From Pseudobutyrivibrio sp. (GTDB lineage Bacteria > Bacillota > Clostridia > Lachnospirales > Lachnospiraceae), in NCBI RefSeq assembly GCF_015057185.1, contig NZ_SVEV01000001.1, positions 1 through 64,000 of the forward strand: a DNA stretch of 64,000 bases. The letters are read 5' to 3'. Position 1 is the stretch's first letter. Every line of letters starts with the position of its first letter. Position numbers and translations under genes: made by a program. Positions 43,664 to 54,094 of this stretch are shown here, piece after piece. The notes beneath the pieces are model-generated. The model was not told the origin of the DNA and did not search any database. It saw only the letters and a program-made list of their open reading frames with translations.

Positions 43664-45589
43664 ATGGCAAAAAAGGTAAACTATGATGCCAGCTCCATTT
43701 CTGTTTTAGAGGGGCTTGAGGCAGTTAGAAAACGTCCTGGAATGTACATAGGTTCAACCTCAAGAAAGGGACTAAATCATCTTATTTATGAGATAGTAGA
43801 TAACTCAGTTGATGAACATTTAGCAGGCGAATGTGACACTATTCACGTCACTTTAGAGAAAGATGGCAGCTGTACTGTAGAGGATAACGGAAGAGGTATT
43901 CCTGTAGGAATGCATGCTAAGGGCGTTTCTGCTGCACGTTTGGTATTTTCTACACTTCATGCAGGTGGTAAATTTGATGATAGTGTTTACAAAACCTCCG
44001 GAGGTCTACATGGTGTCGGTTCTTCCGTAGTTAACGCACTTTCTGAATATATGGTAGTAGATATTTCCAGAGAAGGATATGTGCACCACGATAGATATGA
44101 GCGCGGTGTGCCTACAGAGAAATTGGTAGATGGACTTTTACCAAAGATTTCCAAAACAACAAAGCATGGTACTAAAATCAATTTCCTTCCTGACCCAGAA
44201 ATCTTTGAGAAAACATATTTTAAAGAAGATGAGGTAAAGTCTAGACTTCATGAGACAGCTTACCTCAACCCAGGTCTTACTATTAACTATGCTGACTTAC
44301 GAGGAGAGCAGCCTGAGTATCTTACTTTCCACGAGCCAGAAGGAATTAAGGGCTTTGTAAAAGAAATAAACAAAACTGCAGAGACTCTTCATGATGTAGT
44401 TTATTTCAAGGGTGAGGCTGACGGCATTGAAGTAGAGATTGCCTTCCAGTATTGCAATGAATTCAAAGAAAATATACTTGGATTCTGTAACAATATTTAC
44501 AATTCTGAGGGCGGCACACATATTACTGGATTCAAAACAGTTTTGACTACTGTAATCAATAATTACGCTAGAGAATTAGGAATTTTAAAGGAAAAGGATG
44601 CAAACTTTACAGGCGCTGATGTTAGAAACGGTATTACAGCAATTGTTTCAATAAAGCATCCAGATCCTAGATTCGAAGGACAGACAAAAACAAAGCTTGA
44701 TAACCCTGATGCTTCAAAGGCAACTCAAAAGGTTTGCCAAGATGAGTTCGTTTTATTCTTCGACAGAAACTTAGATACATTAAAGGCTATTATTGCTTGC
44801 GCTGAAAAGAGTGCCAAGATTAGAAAATCAGAAGAAAAGGCAAAAACAAATCTTCTTACAAAGCAAAAGTTTTCTTTTGATCAAAATGGTAAATTGGCGA
44901 ACTGTGAATCTAGAGATTCAGAGAAATGTGAAATATTTATCGTAGAGGGAGATTCTGCCGGCGGTTCAGCCAAAAAGGCGAGAAACCGTATGTATCAGGC
45001 TATTATGCCTATCAGAGGTAAAATCCTCAATGTTGAAAAGGCATCAATGGACAAGGTTCTTGCTAATGCAGAAATCAAAACCTTAATAAATGCATTTGGA
45101 TGTGGCTTTTCAGAAGGCTATGGAAATGATTTTGATATTTCAAAGCTACGATATGACAAAATTGTTATTATGGCCGATGCCGACGTGGATGGTGCTCATA
45201 TCAGCACACTTTTGTTAACCTTCTTTTATAGATTTATGCCAGAACTTATTAGAGAAGGTCACGTATATATTGCTATGCCACCTCTCTACAAGGCAATTCC
45301 TTCAAAGGGAGAGGAAGAATACTTATATGATGATGTAGCTCTGGAAAAGTATCGTAAAAAGATGAATGGCAAAACATTTACTCTTCAAAGATACAAAGGT
45401 TTAGGAGAGATGGATGCAGAGCAGCTTTGGGAAACAACACTTGACCCAGAGCGCAGAAAGCTTAAACTAGTTGAAATTGAAGACGCTCTTATGGCATCTG
45501 AGGTTACAGAGCTTTTAATGGGTTCTGATGTTGCACCTCGTAAGGAATTTATCTATAAGCATGCAAGGGAGGCTGAAATTGATATTTAA
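43664..45589 (+). CDS. parE: DNA topoisomerase IV subunit B (ParE; GyrB-like)
   Basis: The type IIA topoisomerase ATPase subunit. The frame opens at 43589, but the ATG at 43664 has GAAAGAGAG upstream and the family-typical start, giving 641 residues. GHKL ATPase motifs are EIVDNSVDE and DNGRGIPVG with GGLHGVGSSVVNA. The TOPRIM domain has EGDSAGGSAKKAR and the DADVDGAH metal site. The C-terminal YKGLGEMDAEQLWETT is present. It is called ParE rather than GyrB because its partner lacks the GyrA box and no dnaA/recF genes are near; this choice is moderately certain. Confidence 0.85.
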   Translation: MAKKVNYDASSISVLEGLEAVRKRPGMYIGSTSRKGLNHLIYEIVDNSVDEHLAGECDTIHVTLEKDGSCTVEDNGRGIPVGMHAKGVSAARLVFSTLHAGGKFDDSVYKTSGGLHGVGSSVVNALSEYMVVDISREGYVHHDRYERGVPTEKLVDGLLPKISKTTKHGTKINFLPDPEIFEKTYFKEDEVKSRLHETAYLNPGLTINYADLRGEQPEYLTFHEPEGIKGFVKEINKTAETLHDVVYFKGEADGIEVEIAFQYCNEFKENILGFCNNIYNSEGGTHITGFKTVLTTVINNYARELGILKEKDANFTGADVRNGITAIVSIKHPDPRFEGQTKTKLDNPDASKATQKVCQDEFVLFFDRNLDTLKAIIACAEKSAKIRKSEEKAKTNLLTKQKFSFDQNGKLANCESRDSEKCEIFIVEGDSAGGSAKKARNRMYQAIMPIRGKILNVEKASMDKVLANAEIKTLINAFGCGFSEGYGNDFDISKLRYDKIVIMADADVDGAHISTLLLTFFYRFMPELIREGHVYIAMPPLYKAIPSKGEEEYLYDDVALEKYRKKMNGKTFTLQRYKGLGEMDAEQLWETTLDPERRKLKLVEIEDALMASEVTELLMGSDVAPRKEFIYKHAREAEIDI

Positions 45590-45604
45590 TCAATTTAGTC
45601 TTCT

Positions 45605-45648
45605 AAAACACGCCTTTTAAATGCCAATTACAAATGGCGTGTTTTCCC
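45605..45648 (+). terminator. Hairpin between parE and parC
   Basis: AAAACACGCC pairs perfectly with GGCGTGTTTT across a 21-nt loop, and the T-run is part of the stem. It could attenuate parC or terminate. Confidence 0.65.
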
Positions 45649-45678
45649 ATATAGTTTCTAGAAAGGGCAATTTATTTT

Positions 45679-47919
45679 ATGGCACAAGAAATAATTAGAA
45701 CAGAATATTCGGAAATAATGCAAAAATCCTTCATAGACTATTCTATGTCAGTAATTCTTGCACGTGCAGTGCCTGATGTTAGAGATGGTCTAAAGCCTGT
45801 ACAGCGTCGTACATTGTACGATATGTATGAGTTGAAGGTTGATTATAATAAACCATATAAGAAATCTGCTCGTATAGTTGGTGATACCATGGGTAAATAT
45901 CATCCACATGGTGACAGCTCTATTTACGAAGCACTTGTTGTAATGAGTCAGGATTTCAAAAAATCACTTCCTCTTGTAGATGGTCATGGTAACTTTGGTT
46001 CTATCGAAGGAGATGGCGCTGCTGCAATGCGTTACACCGAGGCGCGTTTAGCAAAGGTTGCTCAGGAGGTTTATCTTGGAGACCTTGACAAAAATGTAGT
46101 AGATTTCGTACCAAACTATGATGAGACAGAAAAGGAGCCAGAGGTTCTTCCTGTAAGAGTTCCTAACATTCTTATTAATGGCTCAGATGGTATCGCTGTA
46201 GGTATGGTTACATCTATTCCACAGCACAACCTTGGCGAGGTTGTTGATGGCGTTATTGCCTACATGAAAAACCCTGATATCAATACAAAGGAAATGCTTG
46301 AGATAATTCCAGGACCAGATTTTCCAACAGGTGGAATTGTTACTAATAAGGACGATTTACTTGAGATATATTCTACTGGTATTGGAAAAATCAAGATTCG
46401 TGGTAAGGCAGAGATTGAAAAGATTAAGGGTGGCAAGGAACAAATTGTAATTAGCGAGATTCCTTATCCAATGATTGGTGCTAATATTGGTAAATTCCTT
46501 AATGATATTTACAACCTTGTTGAGACTAAAAAGACTAACGATATTACCGATATTTCAAATCAGTCTAAGGGCGAGCAGATGAAAATCGTTGTTGAACTGA
46601 GAAAAGGTGCTGATGCTCAAAATGTTCTTAATCTGTTATATAAGAAAACAAGACTCGAGGATACTTTCGGCGTTAACATGCTAGCTGTTGCTGATGGAAA
46701 GCCTGAAACACTTGGAATAGTTCCGATTATCAGACATCATGTTAATTTCCAATATGAGCTTTGCACTCGTAAGTACACACACCTTCTTGATAAAGAAAAC
46801 GACAAAAAAGAAATCCAAGAAGGTTTAATAAAGGCCTGTGATGTTATTGATTTGATTATTGAAATCCTTCGAGGTTCAAAGGATGTTAAACAAGCAAAGG
46901 CTTGTTTGGTTGATGGTATTACAGCTGGTATCAAATTCAAATCAGAGCAATCTAAGAGAGATGCAGAACAGCTTAGATTTACAGATCGTCAGGCTCAGGC
47001 AATCCTTGATATGAGACTTCATAGATTGATTGGCTTGGAAATCGAGGCACTTCGTGCAGATTATGATGAGACTTTGAAAAAGATTGCCCAGTACACCAAA
47101 ATACTTGGTTCTCGTGGTGAAATGGCAAAGGTTATCATTAAGGATCTTCAGGCAATTAAAAAGGAATATGCTAGAGAGCGTCGCACATTAATTGATAATG
47201 TAGAAGAAGCTGTTGTTGAGGAAAAACCAATTGAGGTTATTGATGTAGCTGTTCTTATTGACAGATTTGCATATGCAAGAGTAGTTGATATGCCTACATT
47301 CGAGAGAAATAAAGAGGCTGCAGAGCAAGAATCTAAAAAGATTATTTTCTGTAAAAATATTGATAAAATATGTCTTTTCACTGAAAAGGGAGATATGCAT
47401 ACCATTAAGGTGCTGAGCCTTCCATTTGGTAAATTTAGAGACAAAGGGCAACCAATTGATACTGCTGAAAAGGGATCAAAAATCGATCTTACAAAGGAAA
47501 ACCTTCTTCTAGCAGATTCTATGTCAAACATCATTACTAAAAAGCTTTTATTTGGTACAAAGCAGGCAATGATAAAAGTTGTAGATGGTAGCGAGTTTGA
47601 TGTATCTAGAAAGCTTATTGCAGCAACAAAGCTTGCAGACAAGGATGAGGTTATTTGTGTTAAAATCCTAAATGAAACTGATACTGTTGTTATGCAGTCT
47701 TCAAAAGACATGTTCTTAAGAATTGAAGCAGCTTCTATTCCAGAGAAAAAGAAGACAGCAGTTGGTGTTCGCGGAATGAAGCTTTCATCTGGGGATGAGC
47801 TTATAGATATTCATGTTCTTACAGATGGAGAAGCAAAGGACGTTAAAGTAAAAGGCAAAGCAGTTGCTTTAAATCGACTTCACGTTGGTTCTCGTGACAC
47901 TAAAGGAGTTAAGAAATAA
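45679..47919 (+). CDS. parC: DNA topoisomerase IV subunit A (ParC; GyrA-like)
   Basis: The 746-residue breakage-reunion subunit. The catalytic tyrosine is in AAMRYTEARL, and the N-terminal winged helix has the quinolone region GKYHPHGDSSIYEA. The C-terminal domain has beta-pinwheel-like repeats but no clear GyrA box (QRRGGKG), which favours a decatenating topoisomerase IV over gyrase. It follows parE after 89 nt. Type II topoisomerase subunits in clostridia are hard to name by eye, so the gyrase alternative remains. Confidence 0.85.
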   Translation: MAQEIIRTEYSEIMQKSFIDYSMSVILARAVPDVRDGLKPVQRRTLYDMYELKVDYNKPYKKSARIVGDTMGKYHPHGDSSIYEALVVMSQDFKKSLPLVDGHGNFGSIEGDGAAAMRYTEARLAKVAQEVYLGDLDKNVVDFVPNYDETEKEPEVLPVRVPNILINGSDGIAVGMVTSIPQHNLGEVVDGVIAYMKNPDINTKEMLEIIPGPDFPTGGIVTNKDDLLEIYSTGIGKIKIRGKAEIEKIKGGKEQIVISEIPYPMIGANIGKFLNDIYNLVETKKTNDITDISNQSKGEQMKIVVELRKGADAQNVLNLLYKKTRLEDTFGVNMLAVADGKPETLGIVPIIRHHVNFQYELCTRKYTHLLDKENDKKEIQEGLIKACDVIDLIIEILRGSKDVKQAKACLVDGITAGIKFKSEQSKRDAEQLRFTDRQAQAILDMRLHRLIGLEIEALRADYDETLKKIAQYTKILGSRGEMAKVIIKDLQAIKKEYARERRTLIDNVEEAVVEEKPIEVIDVAVLIDRFAYARVVDMPTFERNKEAAEQESKKIIFCKNIDKICLFTEKGDMHTIKVLSLPFGKFRDKGQPIDTAEKGSKIDLTKENLLLADSMSNIITKKLLFGTKQAMIKVVDGSEFDVSRKLIAATKLADKDEVICVKILNETDTVVMQSSKDMFLRIEAASIPEKKKTAVGVRGMKLSSGDELIDIHVLTDGEAKDVKVKGKAVALNRLHVGSRDTKGVKK

Positions 47920-47921
47920 AA

Positions 47922-48569
47922 TTGAAGCCCATTAAATTCAATCATGTACTTCAAATTCTATATCCGATAATTGTTTATCTGGTAGTGTATCAAATGGGAT
48001 ATGGTGTTATATTTTCGCTAATAGGTGGGAAATATGGCTCACTTGCCTGCTTATTAATTGCAGCAATTATATGCTTGATCCCTATTACCATTATTTATCG
48101 TGCTGTACCACACTTGATACCAAATCCAGAGATTACTAAGAAAGACATAATCAAATATGTTTGCTGGATTGTTGGAATTGTAATTCTTGGACTTTTAGTG
48201 AACATTGTTTTGACACATAGTGGCCTGGTAAATACGTCTAATGGGTTTAAAAGAGCTTCAAATACTCTAACGGATGGTACTTTTGTTATAAAGATTATGT
48301 GCAATGTTGTAGCTGTTCCACTTTTAGAGGAAATACTTGTAAGGGGGATTATTGCTGGGCAATTAGCAATATGGCAAAATCCCCTTTTTGCTGTAGCTAT
48401 TTCTTCGATTTTTTTTGGAATTTTACACAATAATATAGTACAATTCATTTATGCATTAATTATTGGTATTGCACTTGGATTTATGTATATTAATACTAAA
48501 AGACTATCTCTTTGTATTATTGCCCATGCTCTTATCAATTTTTTTGTTATTATTATTACTAATCTTTAA
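47922..48569 (+). CDS. CPBP family intramembrane metalloprotease
   Basis: The 215-residue membrane protein starts at TTG 47922, with AAGGAG inside the end of parC. About seven hydrophobic helices are predicted. The CPBP/Abi motifs are present: motif 1 EEILVRG (EExxxR), motif 2 FGILHN with a His, and motif 3 AHALINFF. These glutamic proteases include CAAX-processing homologues and bacteriocin-immunity proteins. The substrate is unknown. Confidence 0.9.
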   Translation: MKPIKFNHVLQILYPIIVYLVVYQMGYGVIFSLIGGKYGSLACLLIAAIICLIPITIIYRAVPHLIPNPEITKKDIIKYVCWIVGIVILGLLVNIVLTHSGLVNTSNGFKRASNTLTDGTFVIKIMCNVVAVPLLEEILVRGIIAGQLAIWQNPLFAVAISSIFFGILHNNIVQFIYALIIGIALGFMYINTKRLSLCIIAHALINFFVIIITNL

Positions 48570-48583
48570 TTGGGAGGAATATA

Positions 48584-49051
48584 ATGGAAGAGAAGATTAC
48601 ACTTACTATTGGGAAGCAGAAAAACATTGCGCTTATTGCTCATGATGGCAAAAAGCCAACTTTAATTCAGTGGTGCGAGGATAATAAAGAAATTCTTAAA
48701 AAACATTTTCTTTGTGGAACTGGTACTACAGCTAGGATGATTTCTGATAAAACAGGTCTTCCTGTTAGAGGATACAATTCAGGTCCACTTGGCGGAGACC
48801 AGCAAATTGGCGCAAAGGTTGTTGAAGGCAGAATTGATTTGATAATTTTCTTTTCTGATCCACTTACAGCTCAGCCACATGATCCAGATGTAAAAGCACT
48901 TACAAGAATAGCTCAGGTATACGATATTCCAATTGCTCTTAATAAGGCATCTGCAGATTTCATGATTAAGTCTGAGTTTATGAATGAGTCATATGATCAT
49001 GATGTAATAAATTTCCAAAAAAATATAGCGGATAGAGCAAATACTCTTTAA
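48584..49051 (+). CDS. mgsA: Methylglyoxal synthase
   Basis: MgsA converts dihydroxyacetone phosphate to methylglyoxal and phosphate, a bypass of lower glycolysis when phosphate is limiting or sugar phosphates build up. The 155 residues include the phosphate-binding GTGTTARMI, the SGPLGGDQQIGA loop with the catalytic Asp, and IIFFSDPLTAQPHDPD with a conserved Asp and His. The GGGAGG site is well placed. It is probably cotranscribed with the CPBP gene. Confidence 0.96.
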   Translation: MEEKITLTIGKQKNIALIAHDGKKPTLIQWCEDNKEILKKHFLCGTGTTARMISDKTGLPVRGYNSGPLGGDQQIGAKVVEGRIDLIIFFSDPLTAQPHDPDVKALTRIAQVYDIPIALNKASADFMIKSEFMNESYDHDVINFQKNIADRANTL

Positions 49052-49066
49052 ACTAGGAGGATTTAT

Positions 49067-49804
49067 ATGTCTAAAAAAAGTGAAGAGATTAAAAATTCAA
49101 AAGCTGGCATAGTAGCACATATTATTGGTTCAATTGCCTATATTGCTATTGGCGTTTGCCTTTTGACTTTGGATGTAAGTTTAATTTCAAGGCTTGCATA
49201 TTCTTGTTCAGTATTAGCTGGTGGCATTTTATTTATATGCTTCGGTGCATATTATATGCTCAAATATTTCTTTAATCATGAATACACAAGAGTATCTAAC
49301 TATGGTTTTACCATGGGTGTAATACTTGTAATTATTGGTTCAGCATTTATTTTTAAGGCTAACTACATTTCAGGATTTATAGACGTTATAGTTTGTATTA
49401 TAGGCGGCTTATTTGGAGCTATTATGCTTCAACAGACATTTGCTTTATTTCACATGCAAAGAGGAACTTGGATAATCACTCTTTTGTTTGGAGCTGCAAC
49501 AATAGCTGCTAGTGTATACATGCTTTTGAATAATGCGAAATTCTTCAACGGTGTATTTTTAAATACTGTTTATATGATTGCTGTTGGAGGAGTTTCACTA
49601 TTTTCTTTACTTCTTATGGTTATTGGATTAAGAGACCATAACAAGGATTTGAAGGAAAAACCAAATAAAAAGAAAGCCTCTGTAAACGAAAAAGAAGATA
49701 CACTTGATGATTCTATTTTTGAGGATGAGCCTGTGGTACAAGTTATCGATCTTCCAGATGATGAAGTTCCACCAGTAGGTTCAGATGCCTTTTTTGAGGA
49801 ATAG
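49067..49804 (+). CDS. DUF308/HdeD-like membrane protein with acidic tail
   Basis: Residues about 15-195 hold six hydrophobic helices in pairs, the pattern of DUF308 (HdeD-like) proteins. A cytoplasmic tail of about 45 residues is very acidic (DDSIFEDEPVV, DLPDDEVPP). The assignment rests on the hydrophobicity pattern only. HdeD has been tied to acid resistance in enteric bacteria, but nothing supports that role here. An AGGAGG site precedes the ATG. It sits in a run with mgsA and the lipase-like gene. Confidence 0.65.
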   Translation: MSKKSEEIKNSKAGIVAHIIGSIAYIAIGVCLLTLDVSLISRLAYSCSVLAGGILFICFGAYYMLKYFFNHEYTRVSNYGFTMGVILVIIGSAFIFKANYISGFIDVIVCIIGGLFGAIMLQQTFALFHMQRGTWIITLLFGAATIAASVYMLLNNAKFFNGVFLNTVYMIAVGGVSLFSLLLMVIGLRDHNKDLKEKPNKKKASVNEKEDTLDDSIFEDEPVVQVIDLPDDEVPPVGSDAFFEE

Positions 49805-49810
49805 TTATTT

Positions 49811-50962
49811 ATGGCAAATATTGAAGATTATTTAACTTGGAGAGCGGATGTTCCATTTTCAGTGGACCCATTTAATGAAGTGGATGCACTAATTTTGTGT
49901 GAGCTTGTTTATTCTCCATTTGATGGTATCGTTCCGGGACCAGGACACAAGGTTAAATTATCAATAGAAGAAGTTTGCCAGTCATTTTTTGAAAAATATA
50001 ACGAGGAGGAACTCTTGAGTACAACTGCGTCTACGAGAGTTGCTCCTTTTTTGATGCGAAAAATGATAAATACAAATCGATTTGGTGGAACAAAGCTCAC
50101 TGGCTTTGTAAATGACATTGATATTGAACGTCAGAGTCAATTTTCTTGCTGTTGCTTTTATTTAAAGGATGGAACAGTTTTTGTAGCTTTTAGAGGCACT
50201 GATGACACTTTAGTTGGATGGAAAGAAGACTTTAACTTATGTTTTTCTAGTGGTACAGGTGGACAATTAAAAGCGGTAGAGTATTTGAACAATTATCTGG
50301 CTCGAACAATGCGTCCTATTAGGGTAGGAGGCCATTCAAAAGGTGGTAATTTTGCTGTATACAGCTGTGCTTTTTCGAAACCACATATCAAGGATAATCT
50401 TATAGAGATATTTAATTTTGACGGGCCAGGCTTTATAGAGGAAATTCTTGAGGAGCCTAAATATAAATCAATTATTAAAAGAACACATAAATTTATTCCA
50501 AAGGAATCCATAATTGGTATGCTAATGCATTCCAAAGCCAAAACTAAAATTGTTAGTTCTGAAGAAAAGGGAATATATCAACATAATATAATGAATTGGA
50601 AGGTTGAGCGAAATCATTTGATTTACGAAGATAGTCTTTCTACTAATTCTGTAACAATTGATAAAACAATAAAAAAGTGGGCCGGACAGTTTGACTATGA
50701 GACTAGAGAGCTATTTGGAGAAGTGTTTTTTGCTTCGTTGCTTACTTCATCAGGTGCATCTAATTTATCCGAGCTTTCCAGCAAAAAAATTAAATCTATT
50801 GCATCGTTAACAAAAGAAGTTCAATCCCTTGATGAACAGAATCAGGTCTTGATTATGGATGTAATAAAAGGGCTTGCATTAGCAGGGGGAGAAAGCTTTA
50901 AAAATTCTATCATTTCTAAGTTTACTAAAAATGAAAAAGTGAGAAAAGAAGAGAAAAAGTGA
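49811..50962 (+). CDS. Mbeg1-like (DUF2974) alpha/beta-hydrolase
   Basis: The 383-residue protein has an alpha/beta-hydrolase core with a nucleophile elbow GHSKGG, where the Ser is flanked as in Mbeg1-like family members, and the strand VFVAFRGTDD before it, as in class 3 lipases. The N-terminal part (about 1-60) is typical of DUF2974 proteins of clostridia. There is no signal peptide, so it acts in the cytosol. Substrate unknown. It is 6 nt from the preceding gene. Confidence 0.85.
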   Translation: MANIEDYLTWRADVPFSVDPFNEVDALILCELVYSPFDGIVPGPGHKVKLSIEEVCQSFFEKYNEEELLSTTASTRVAPFLMRKMINTNRFGGTKLTGFVNDIDIERQSQFSCCCFYLKDGTVFVAFRGTDDTLVGWKEDFNLCFSSGTGGQLKAVEYLNNYLARTMRPIRVGGHSKGGNFAVYSCAFSKPHIKDNLIEIFNFDGPGFIEEILEEPKYKSIIKRTHKFIPKESIIGMLMHSKAKTKIVSSEEKGIYQHNIMNWKVERNHLIYEDSLSTNSVTIDKTIKKWAGQFDYETRELFGEVFFASLLTSSGASNLSELSSKKIKSIASLTKEVQSLDEQNQVLIMDVIKGLALAGGESFKNSIISKFTKNEKVRKEEKK

Positions 50963-50979
50963 GAAATAAAGAGTATTAA

Positions 50980-51040
50980 ATAGGATTGTGTAGAAATACG
51001 ATAACGGGCTTTGTTTGCAAGTATTTCAATACAATCCTAT
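50980..51040 (+). terminator. Long hairpin before the groES promoter region
   Basis: ATAGGATTGT-gta-GAAATAC pairs with GTATTTC-aat-ACAATCCTAT, giving 17 pairs with a symmetric internal loop and a 21-nt terminal loop. It is followed by TATACTTTTTG. It may end the lipase-like transcript; TATACT at 51041 could be a -10 for groESL. Confidence 0.5.
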
Positions 51041-51054
51041 TATACTTTTTGTGG

Positions 51055-51081
51055 TTAGCACTCGATGATGATGAGTGCTAA
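51055..51081 (+). promoter_or_regulatory. CIRCE operator (HrcA site)
   Basis: TTAGCACTC-N9-GAGTGCTAA, a perfect match to the CIRCE inverted repeat, 39 nt upstream of groES. HrcA repression of groESL, relieved by heat, follows from established knowledge of this operator. hrcA is not in this window. Confidence 0.97.
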
Positions 51082-51120
51082 TAAATAAAATTGATAATAT
51101 AATTTAGGAGGTAATATAAA

Positions 51121-51405
51121 ATGAAATTAGTTCCATTAACTGACAGAGTTGTATTAAAACAGTGTGAAGCAGAAGAGACTACAAAGTCTGGTATTATTTT
51201 AGCTTCAGCTGCACAGGAGAAACCACAGGAGGCTATGGTAATCGCAGTTGGTCCTGGCGGGGTTGTAGATGGTAAAGAAATTACAATGCAGGTAAAAGAA
51301 GGCCAGAAGGTTATTTATTCTAAATATGCTGGTACAGAAGTAAAGCTTGAAGGCGAAGAATATATCATTGTTCGTCAGAACGATATTCTTGCAGTAGTAG
51401 AATAA
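51121..51405 (+). CDS. groES: Co-chaperonin GroES
   Basis: The 94-residue lid of the chaperonin. It starts with KLVPLTDRVVLK and has the mobile-loop region TTKSGIILASAAQEKP that contacts GroEL. The ATG follows TAGGAGG. It is controlled through the CIRCE operator with groEL. Confidence 0.98.
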   Translation: MKLVPLTDRVVLKQCEAEETTKSGIILASAAQEKPQEAMVIAVGPGGVVDGKEITMQVKEGQKVIYSKYAGTEVKLEGEEYIIVRQNDILAVVE

Positions 51406-51422
51406 TTTTTGATTAATCTTGA

Positions 51423-53087
<1,665 letters not shown>

Positions 53088-53111
53088 TTTTTCCATAAAT
53101 CGGTTCACATT

Positions 53112-53151
53112 CACCGCTGGTTATGGTAATATAATCAGCGGTGTTTTTTTT
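53112..53151 (+). terminator. Terminator after groEL
   Basis: CACCGCTG pairs with CAGCGGTG over a 16-nt loop, followed by a long T-run. Confidence 0.9.
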
Positions 53152-53180
53152 ATTTTAAACCTATTATTTTGAGGTGATTT

Positions 53181-54053
53181 ATGAGCAAAGTTGCGATACT
53201 TACAGATAGTAATAGTGGCATTACACAGGCAGAGTCAAAGAAACTTGGTATTTTTGTTGAACCAATGCCATTCTATATTGATGGACAACTTTATTATGAG
53301 GATATAGATCTTACTCAGGAGGAGTTTTACAAGAAGCTTACTGAGGGTGGAGAGATTACTACTTCGATGCCAATTACTGGCAATCTTATGGATTCTTGGG
53401 AAGGCCTTCTCAAGGATTATGATGAAGTTGTATACATTCCTATGTCATCAGGGCTTTCTTCTTCATGTGCTACAGCTAAAATGCTTGCAGAAGATTATGA
53501 AGGTCGTGTTGTTGTTGTAGATAATCAGCGTATTTCTGTTACACAGAAGCTTTCTGCATTAGAGGCAAAGAAATTAGCTGATTTAGGAAAGAGTGCACAG
53601 GAAATTTGCGATGCACTTATGAGCAATAAATCAGAGTCTACTATTTATATTACAGTGGACACATTGGAATATCTTAAAAAGGGTGGACGTTTAACTCCAG
53701 CTGTTGCTGCTATAGGTTCATTACTTAAGATTAAACCAGTTCTTTCAATCTATGGTGAAAAGCTTGATAAATATAGTATGGCTCGTACCATGAAGGCTGC
53801 AAAGCAAACAATGATAGAAGCCTTGAAAAAGGATATGAAAGAAAGATTACATACAGACAACTTTGATGATGTCATTATTTCGGTTGCTCATACCCAGAAT
53901 CAGGAGGCAGCAGAGGCATTCAGAACTGAGCTTCTTAAGGAATTCCCGGTTAAAGAAATATGGATTGATCCGTTATCGCTTTCAGTTTCATGTCATATCG
54001 GTCCAGGCGCATTAGCTTGCACTGTGACAAAGAAATTGATTGATATAGATTAA
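53181..54053 (+). CDS. DegV family fatty-acid-binding protein
   Basis: The 290 residues have the two-domain DegV fold: ILTDSNSGITQ at the N terminus, the TSMPITGNLMDSWE segment with the Ser/Thr that contacts the lipid carboxylate, and VDTLEYLKKGGRLTPAVAAIGSLL in the second domain. DegV proteins (FakB-like) present fatty acids to the FakA kinase. Whether this copy is a true FakB cannot be told here. The start follows TTGAGGTG. Confidence 0.93.
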   Translation: MSKVAILTDSNSGITQAESKKLGIFVEPMPFYIDGQLYYEDIDLTQEEFYKKLTEGGEITTSMPITGNLMDSWEGLLKDYDEVVYIPMSSGLSSSCATAKMLAEDYEGRVVVVDNQRISVTQKLSALEAKKLADLGKSAQEICDALMSNKSESTIYITVDTLEYLKKGGRLTPAVAAIGSLLKIKPVLSIYGEKLDKYSMARTMKAAKQTMIEALKKDMKERLHTDNFDDVIISVAHTQNQEAAEAFRTELLKEFPVKEIWIDPLSLSVSCHIGPGALACTVTKKLIDID

Positions 54054-54094
54054 TGATTTATTAAATAAATCAGATGCTTTCTAGGAGGATAATT

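Noticed and set aside
47148-47711. 187-codon open frame on the minus strand inside parC
   Set aside because: It lies fully opposite conserved ParC sequence, has no ribosome binding site and its composition mirrors the sense codons.
43664-47919. Calling the topoisomerase pair gyrB/gyrA
   Set aside because: No GyrA box was found in the A subunit and no replication-origin genes are near; topoisomerase IV fits better, though not proven.
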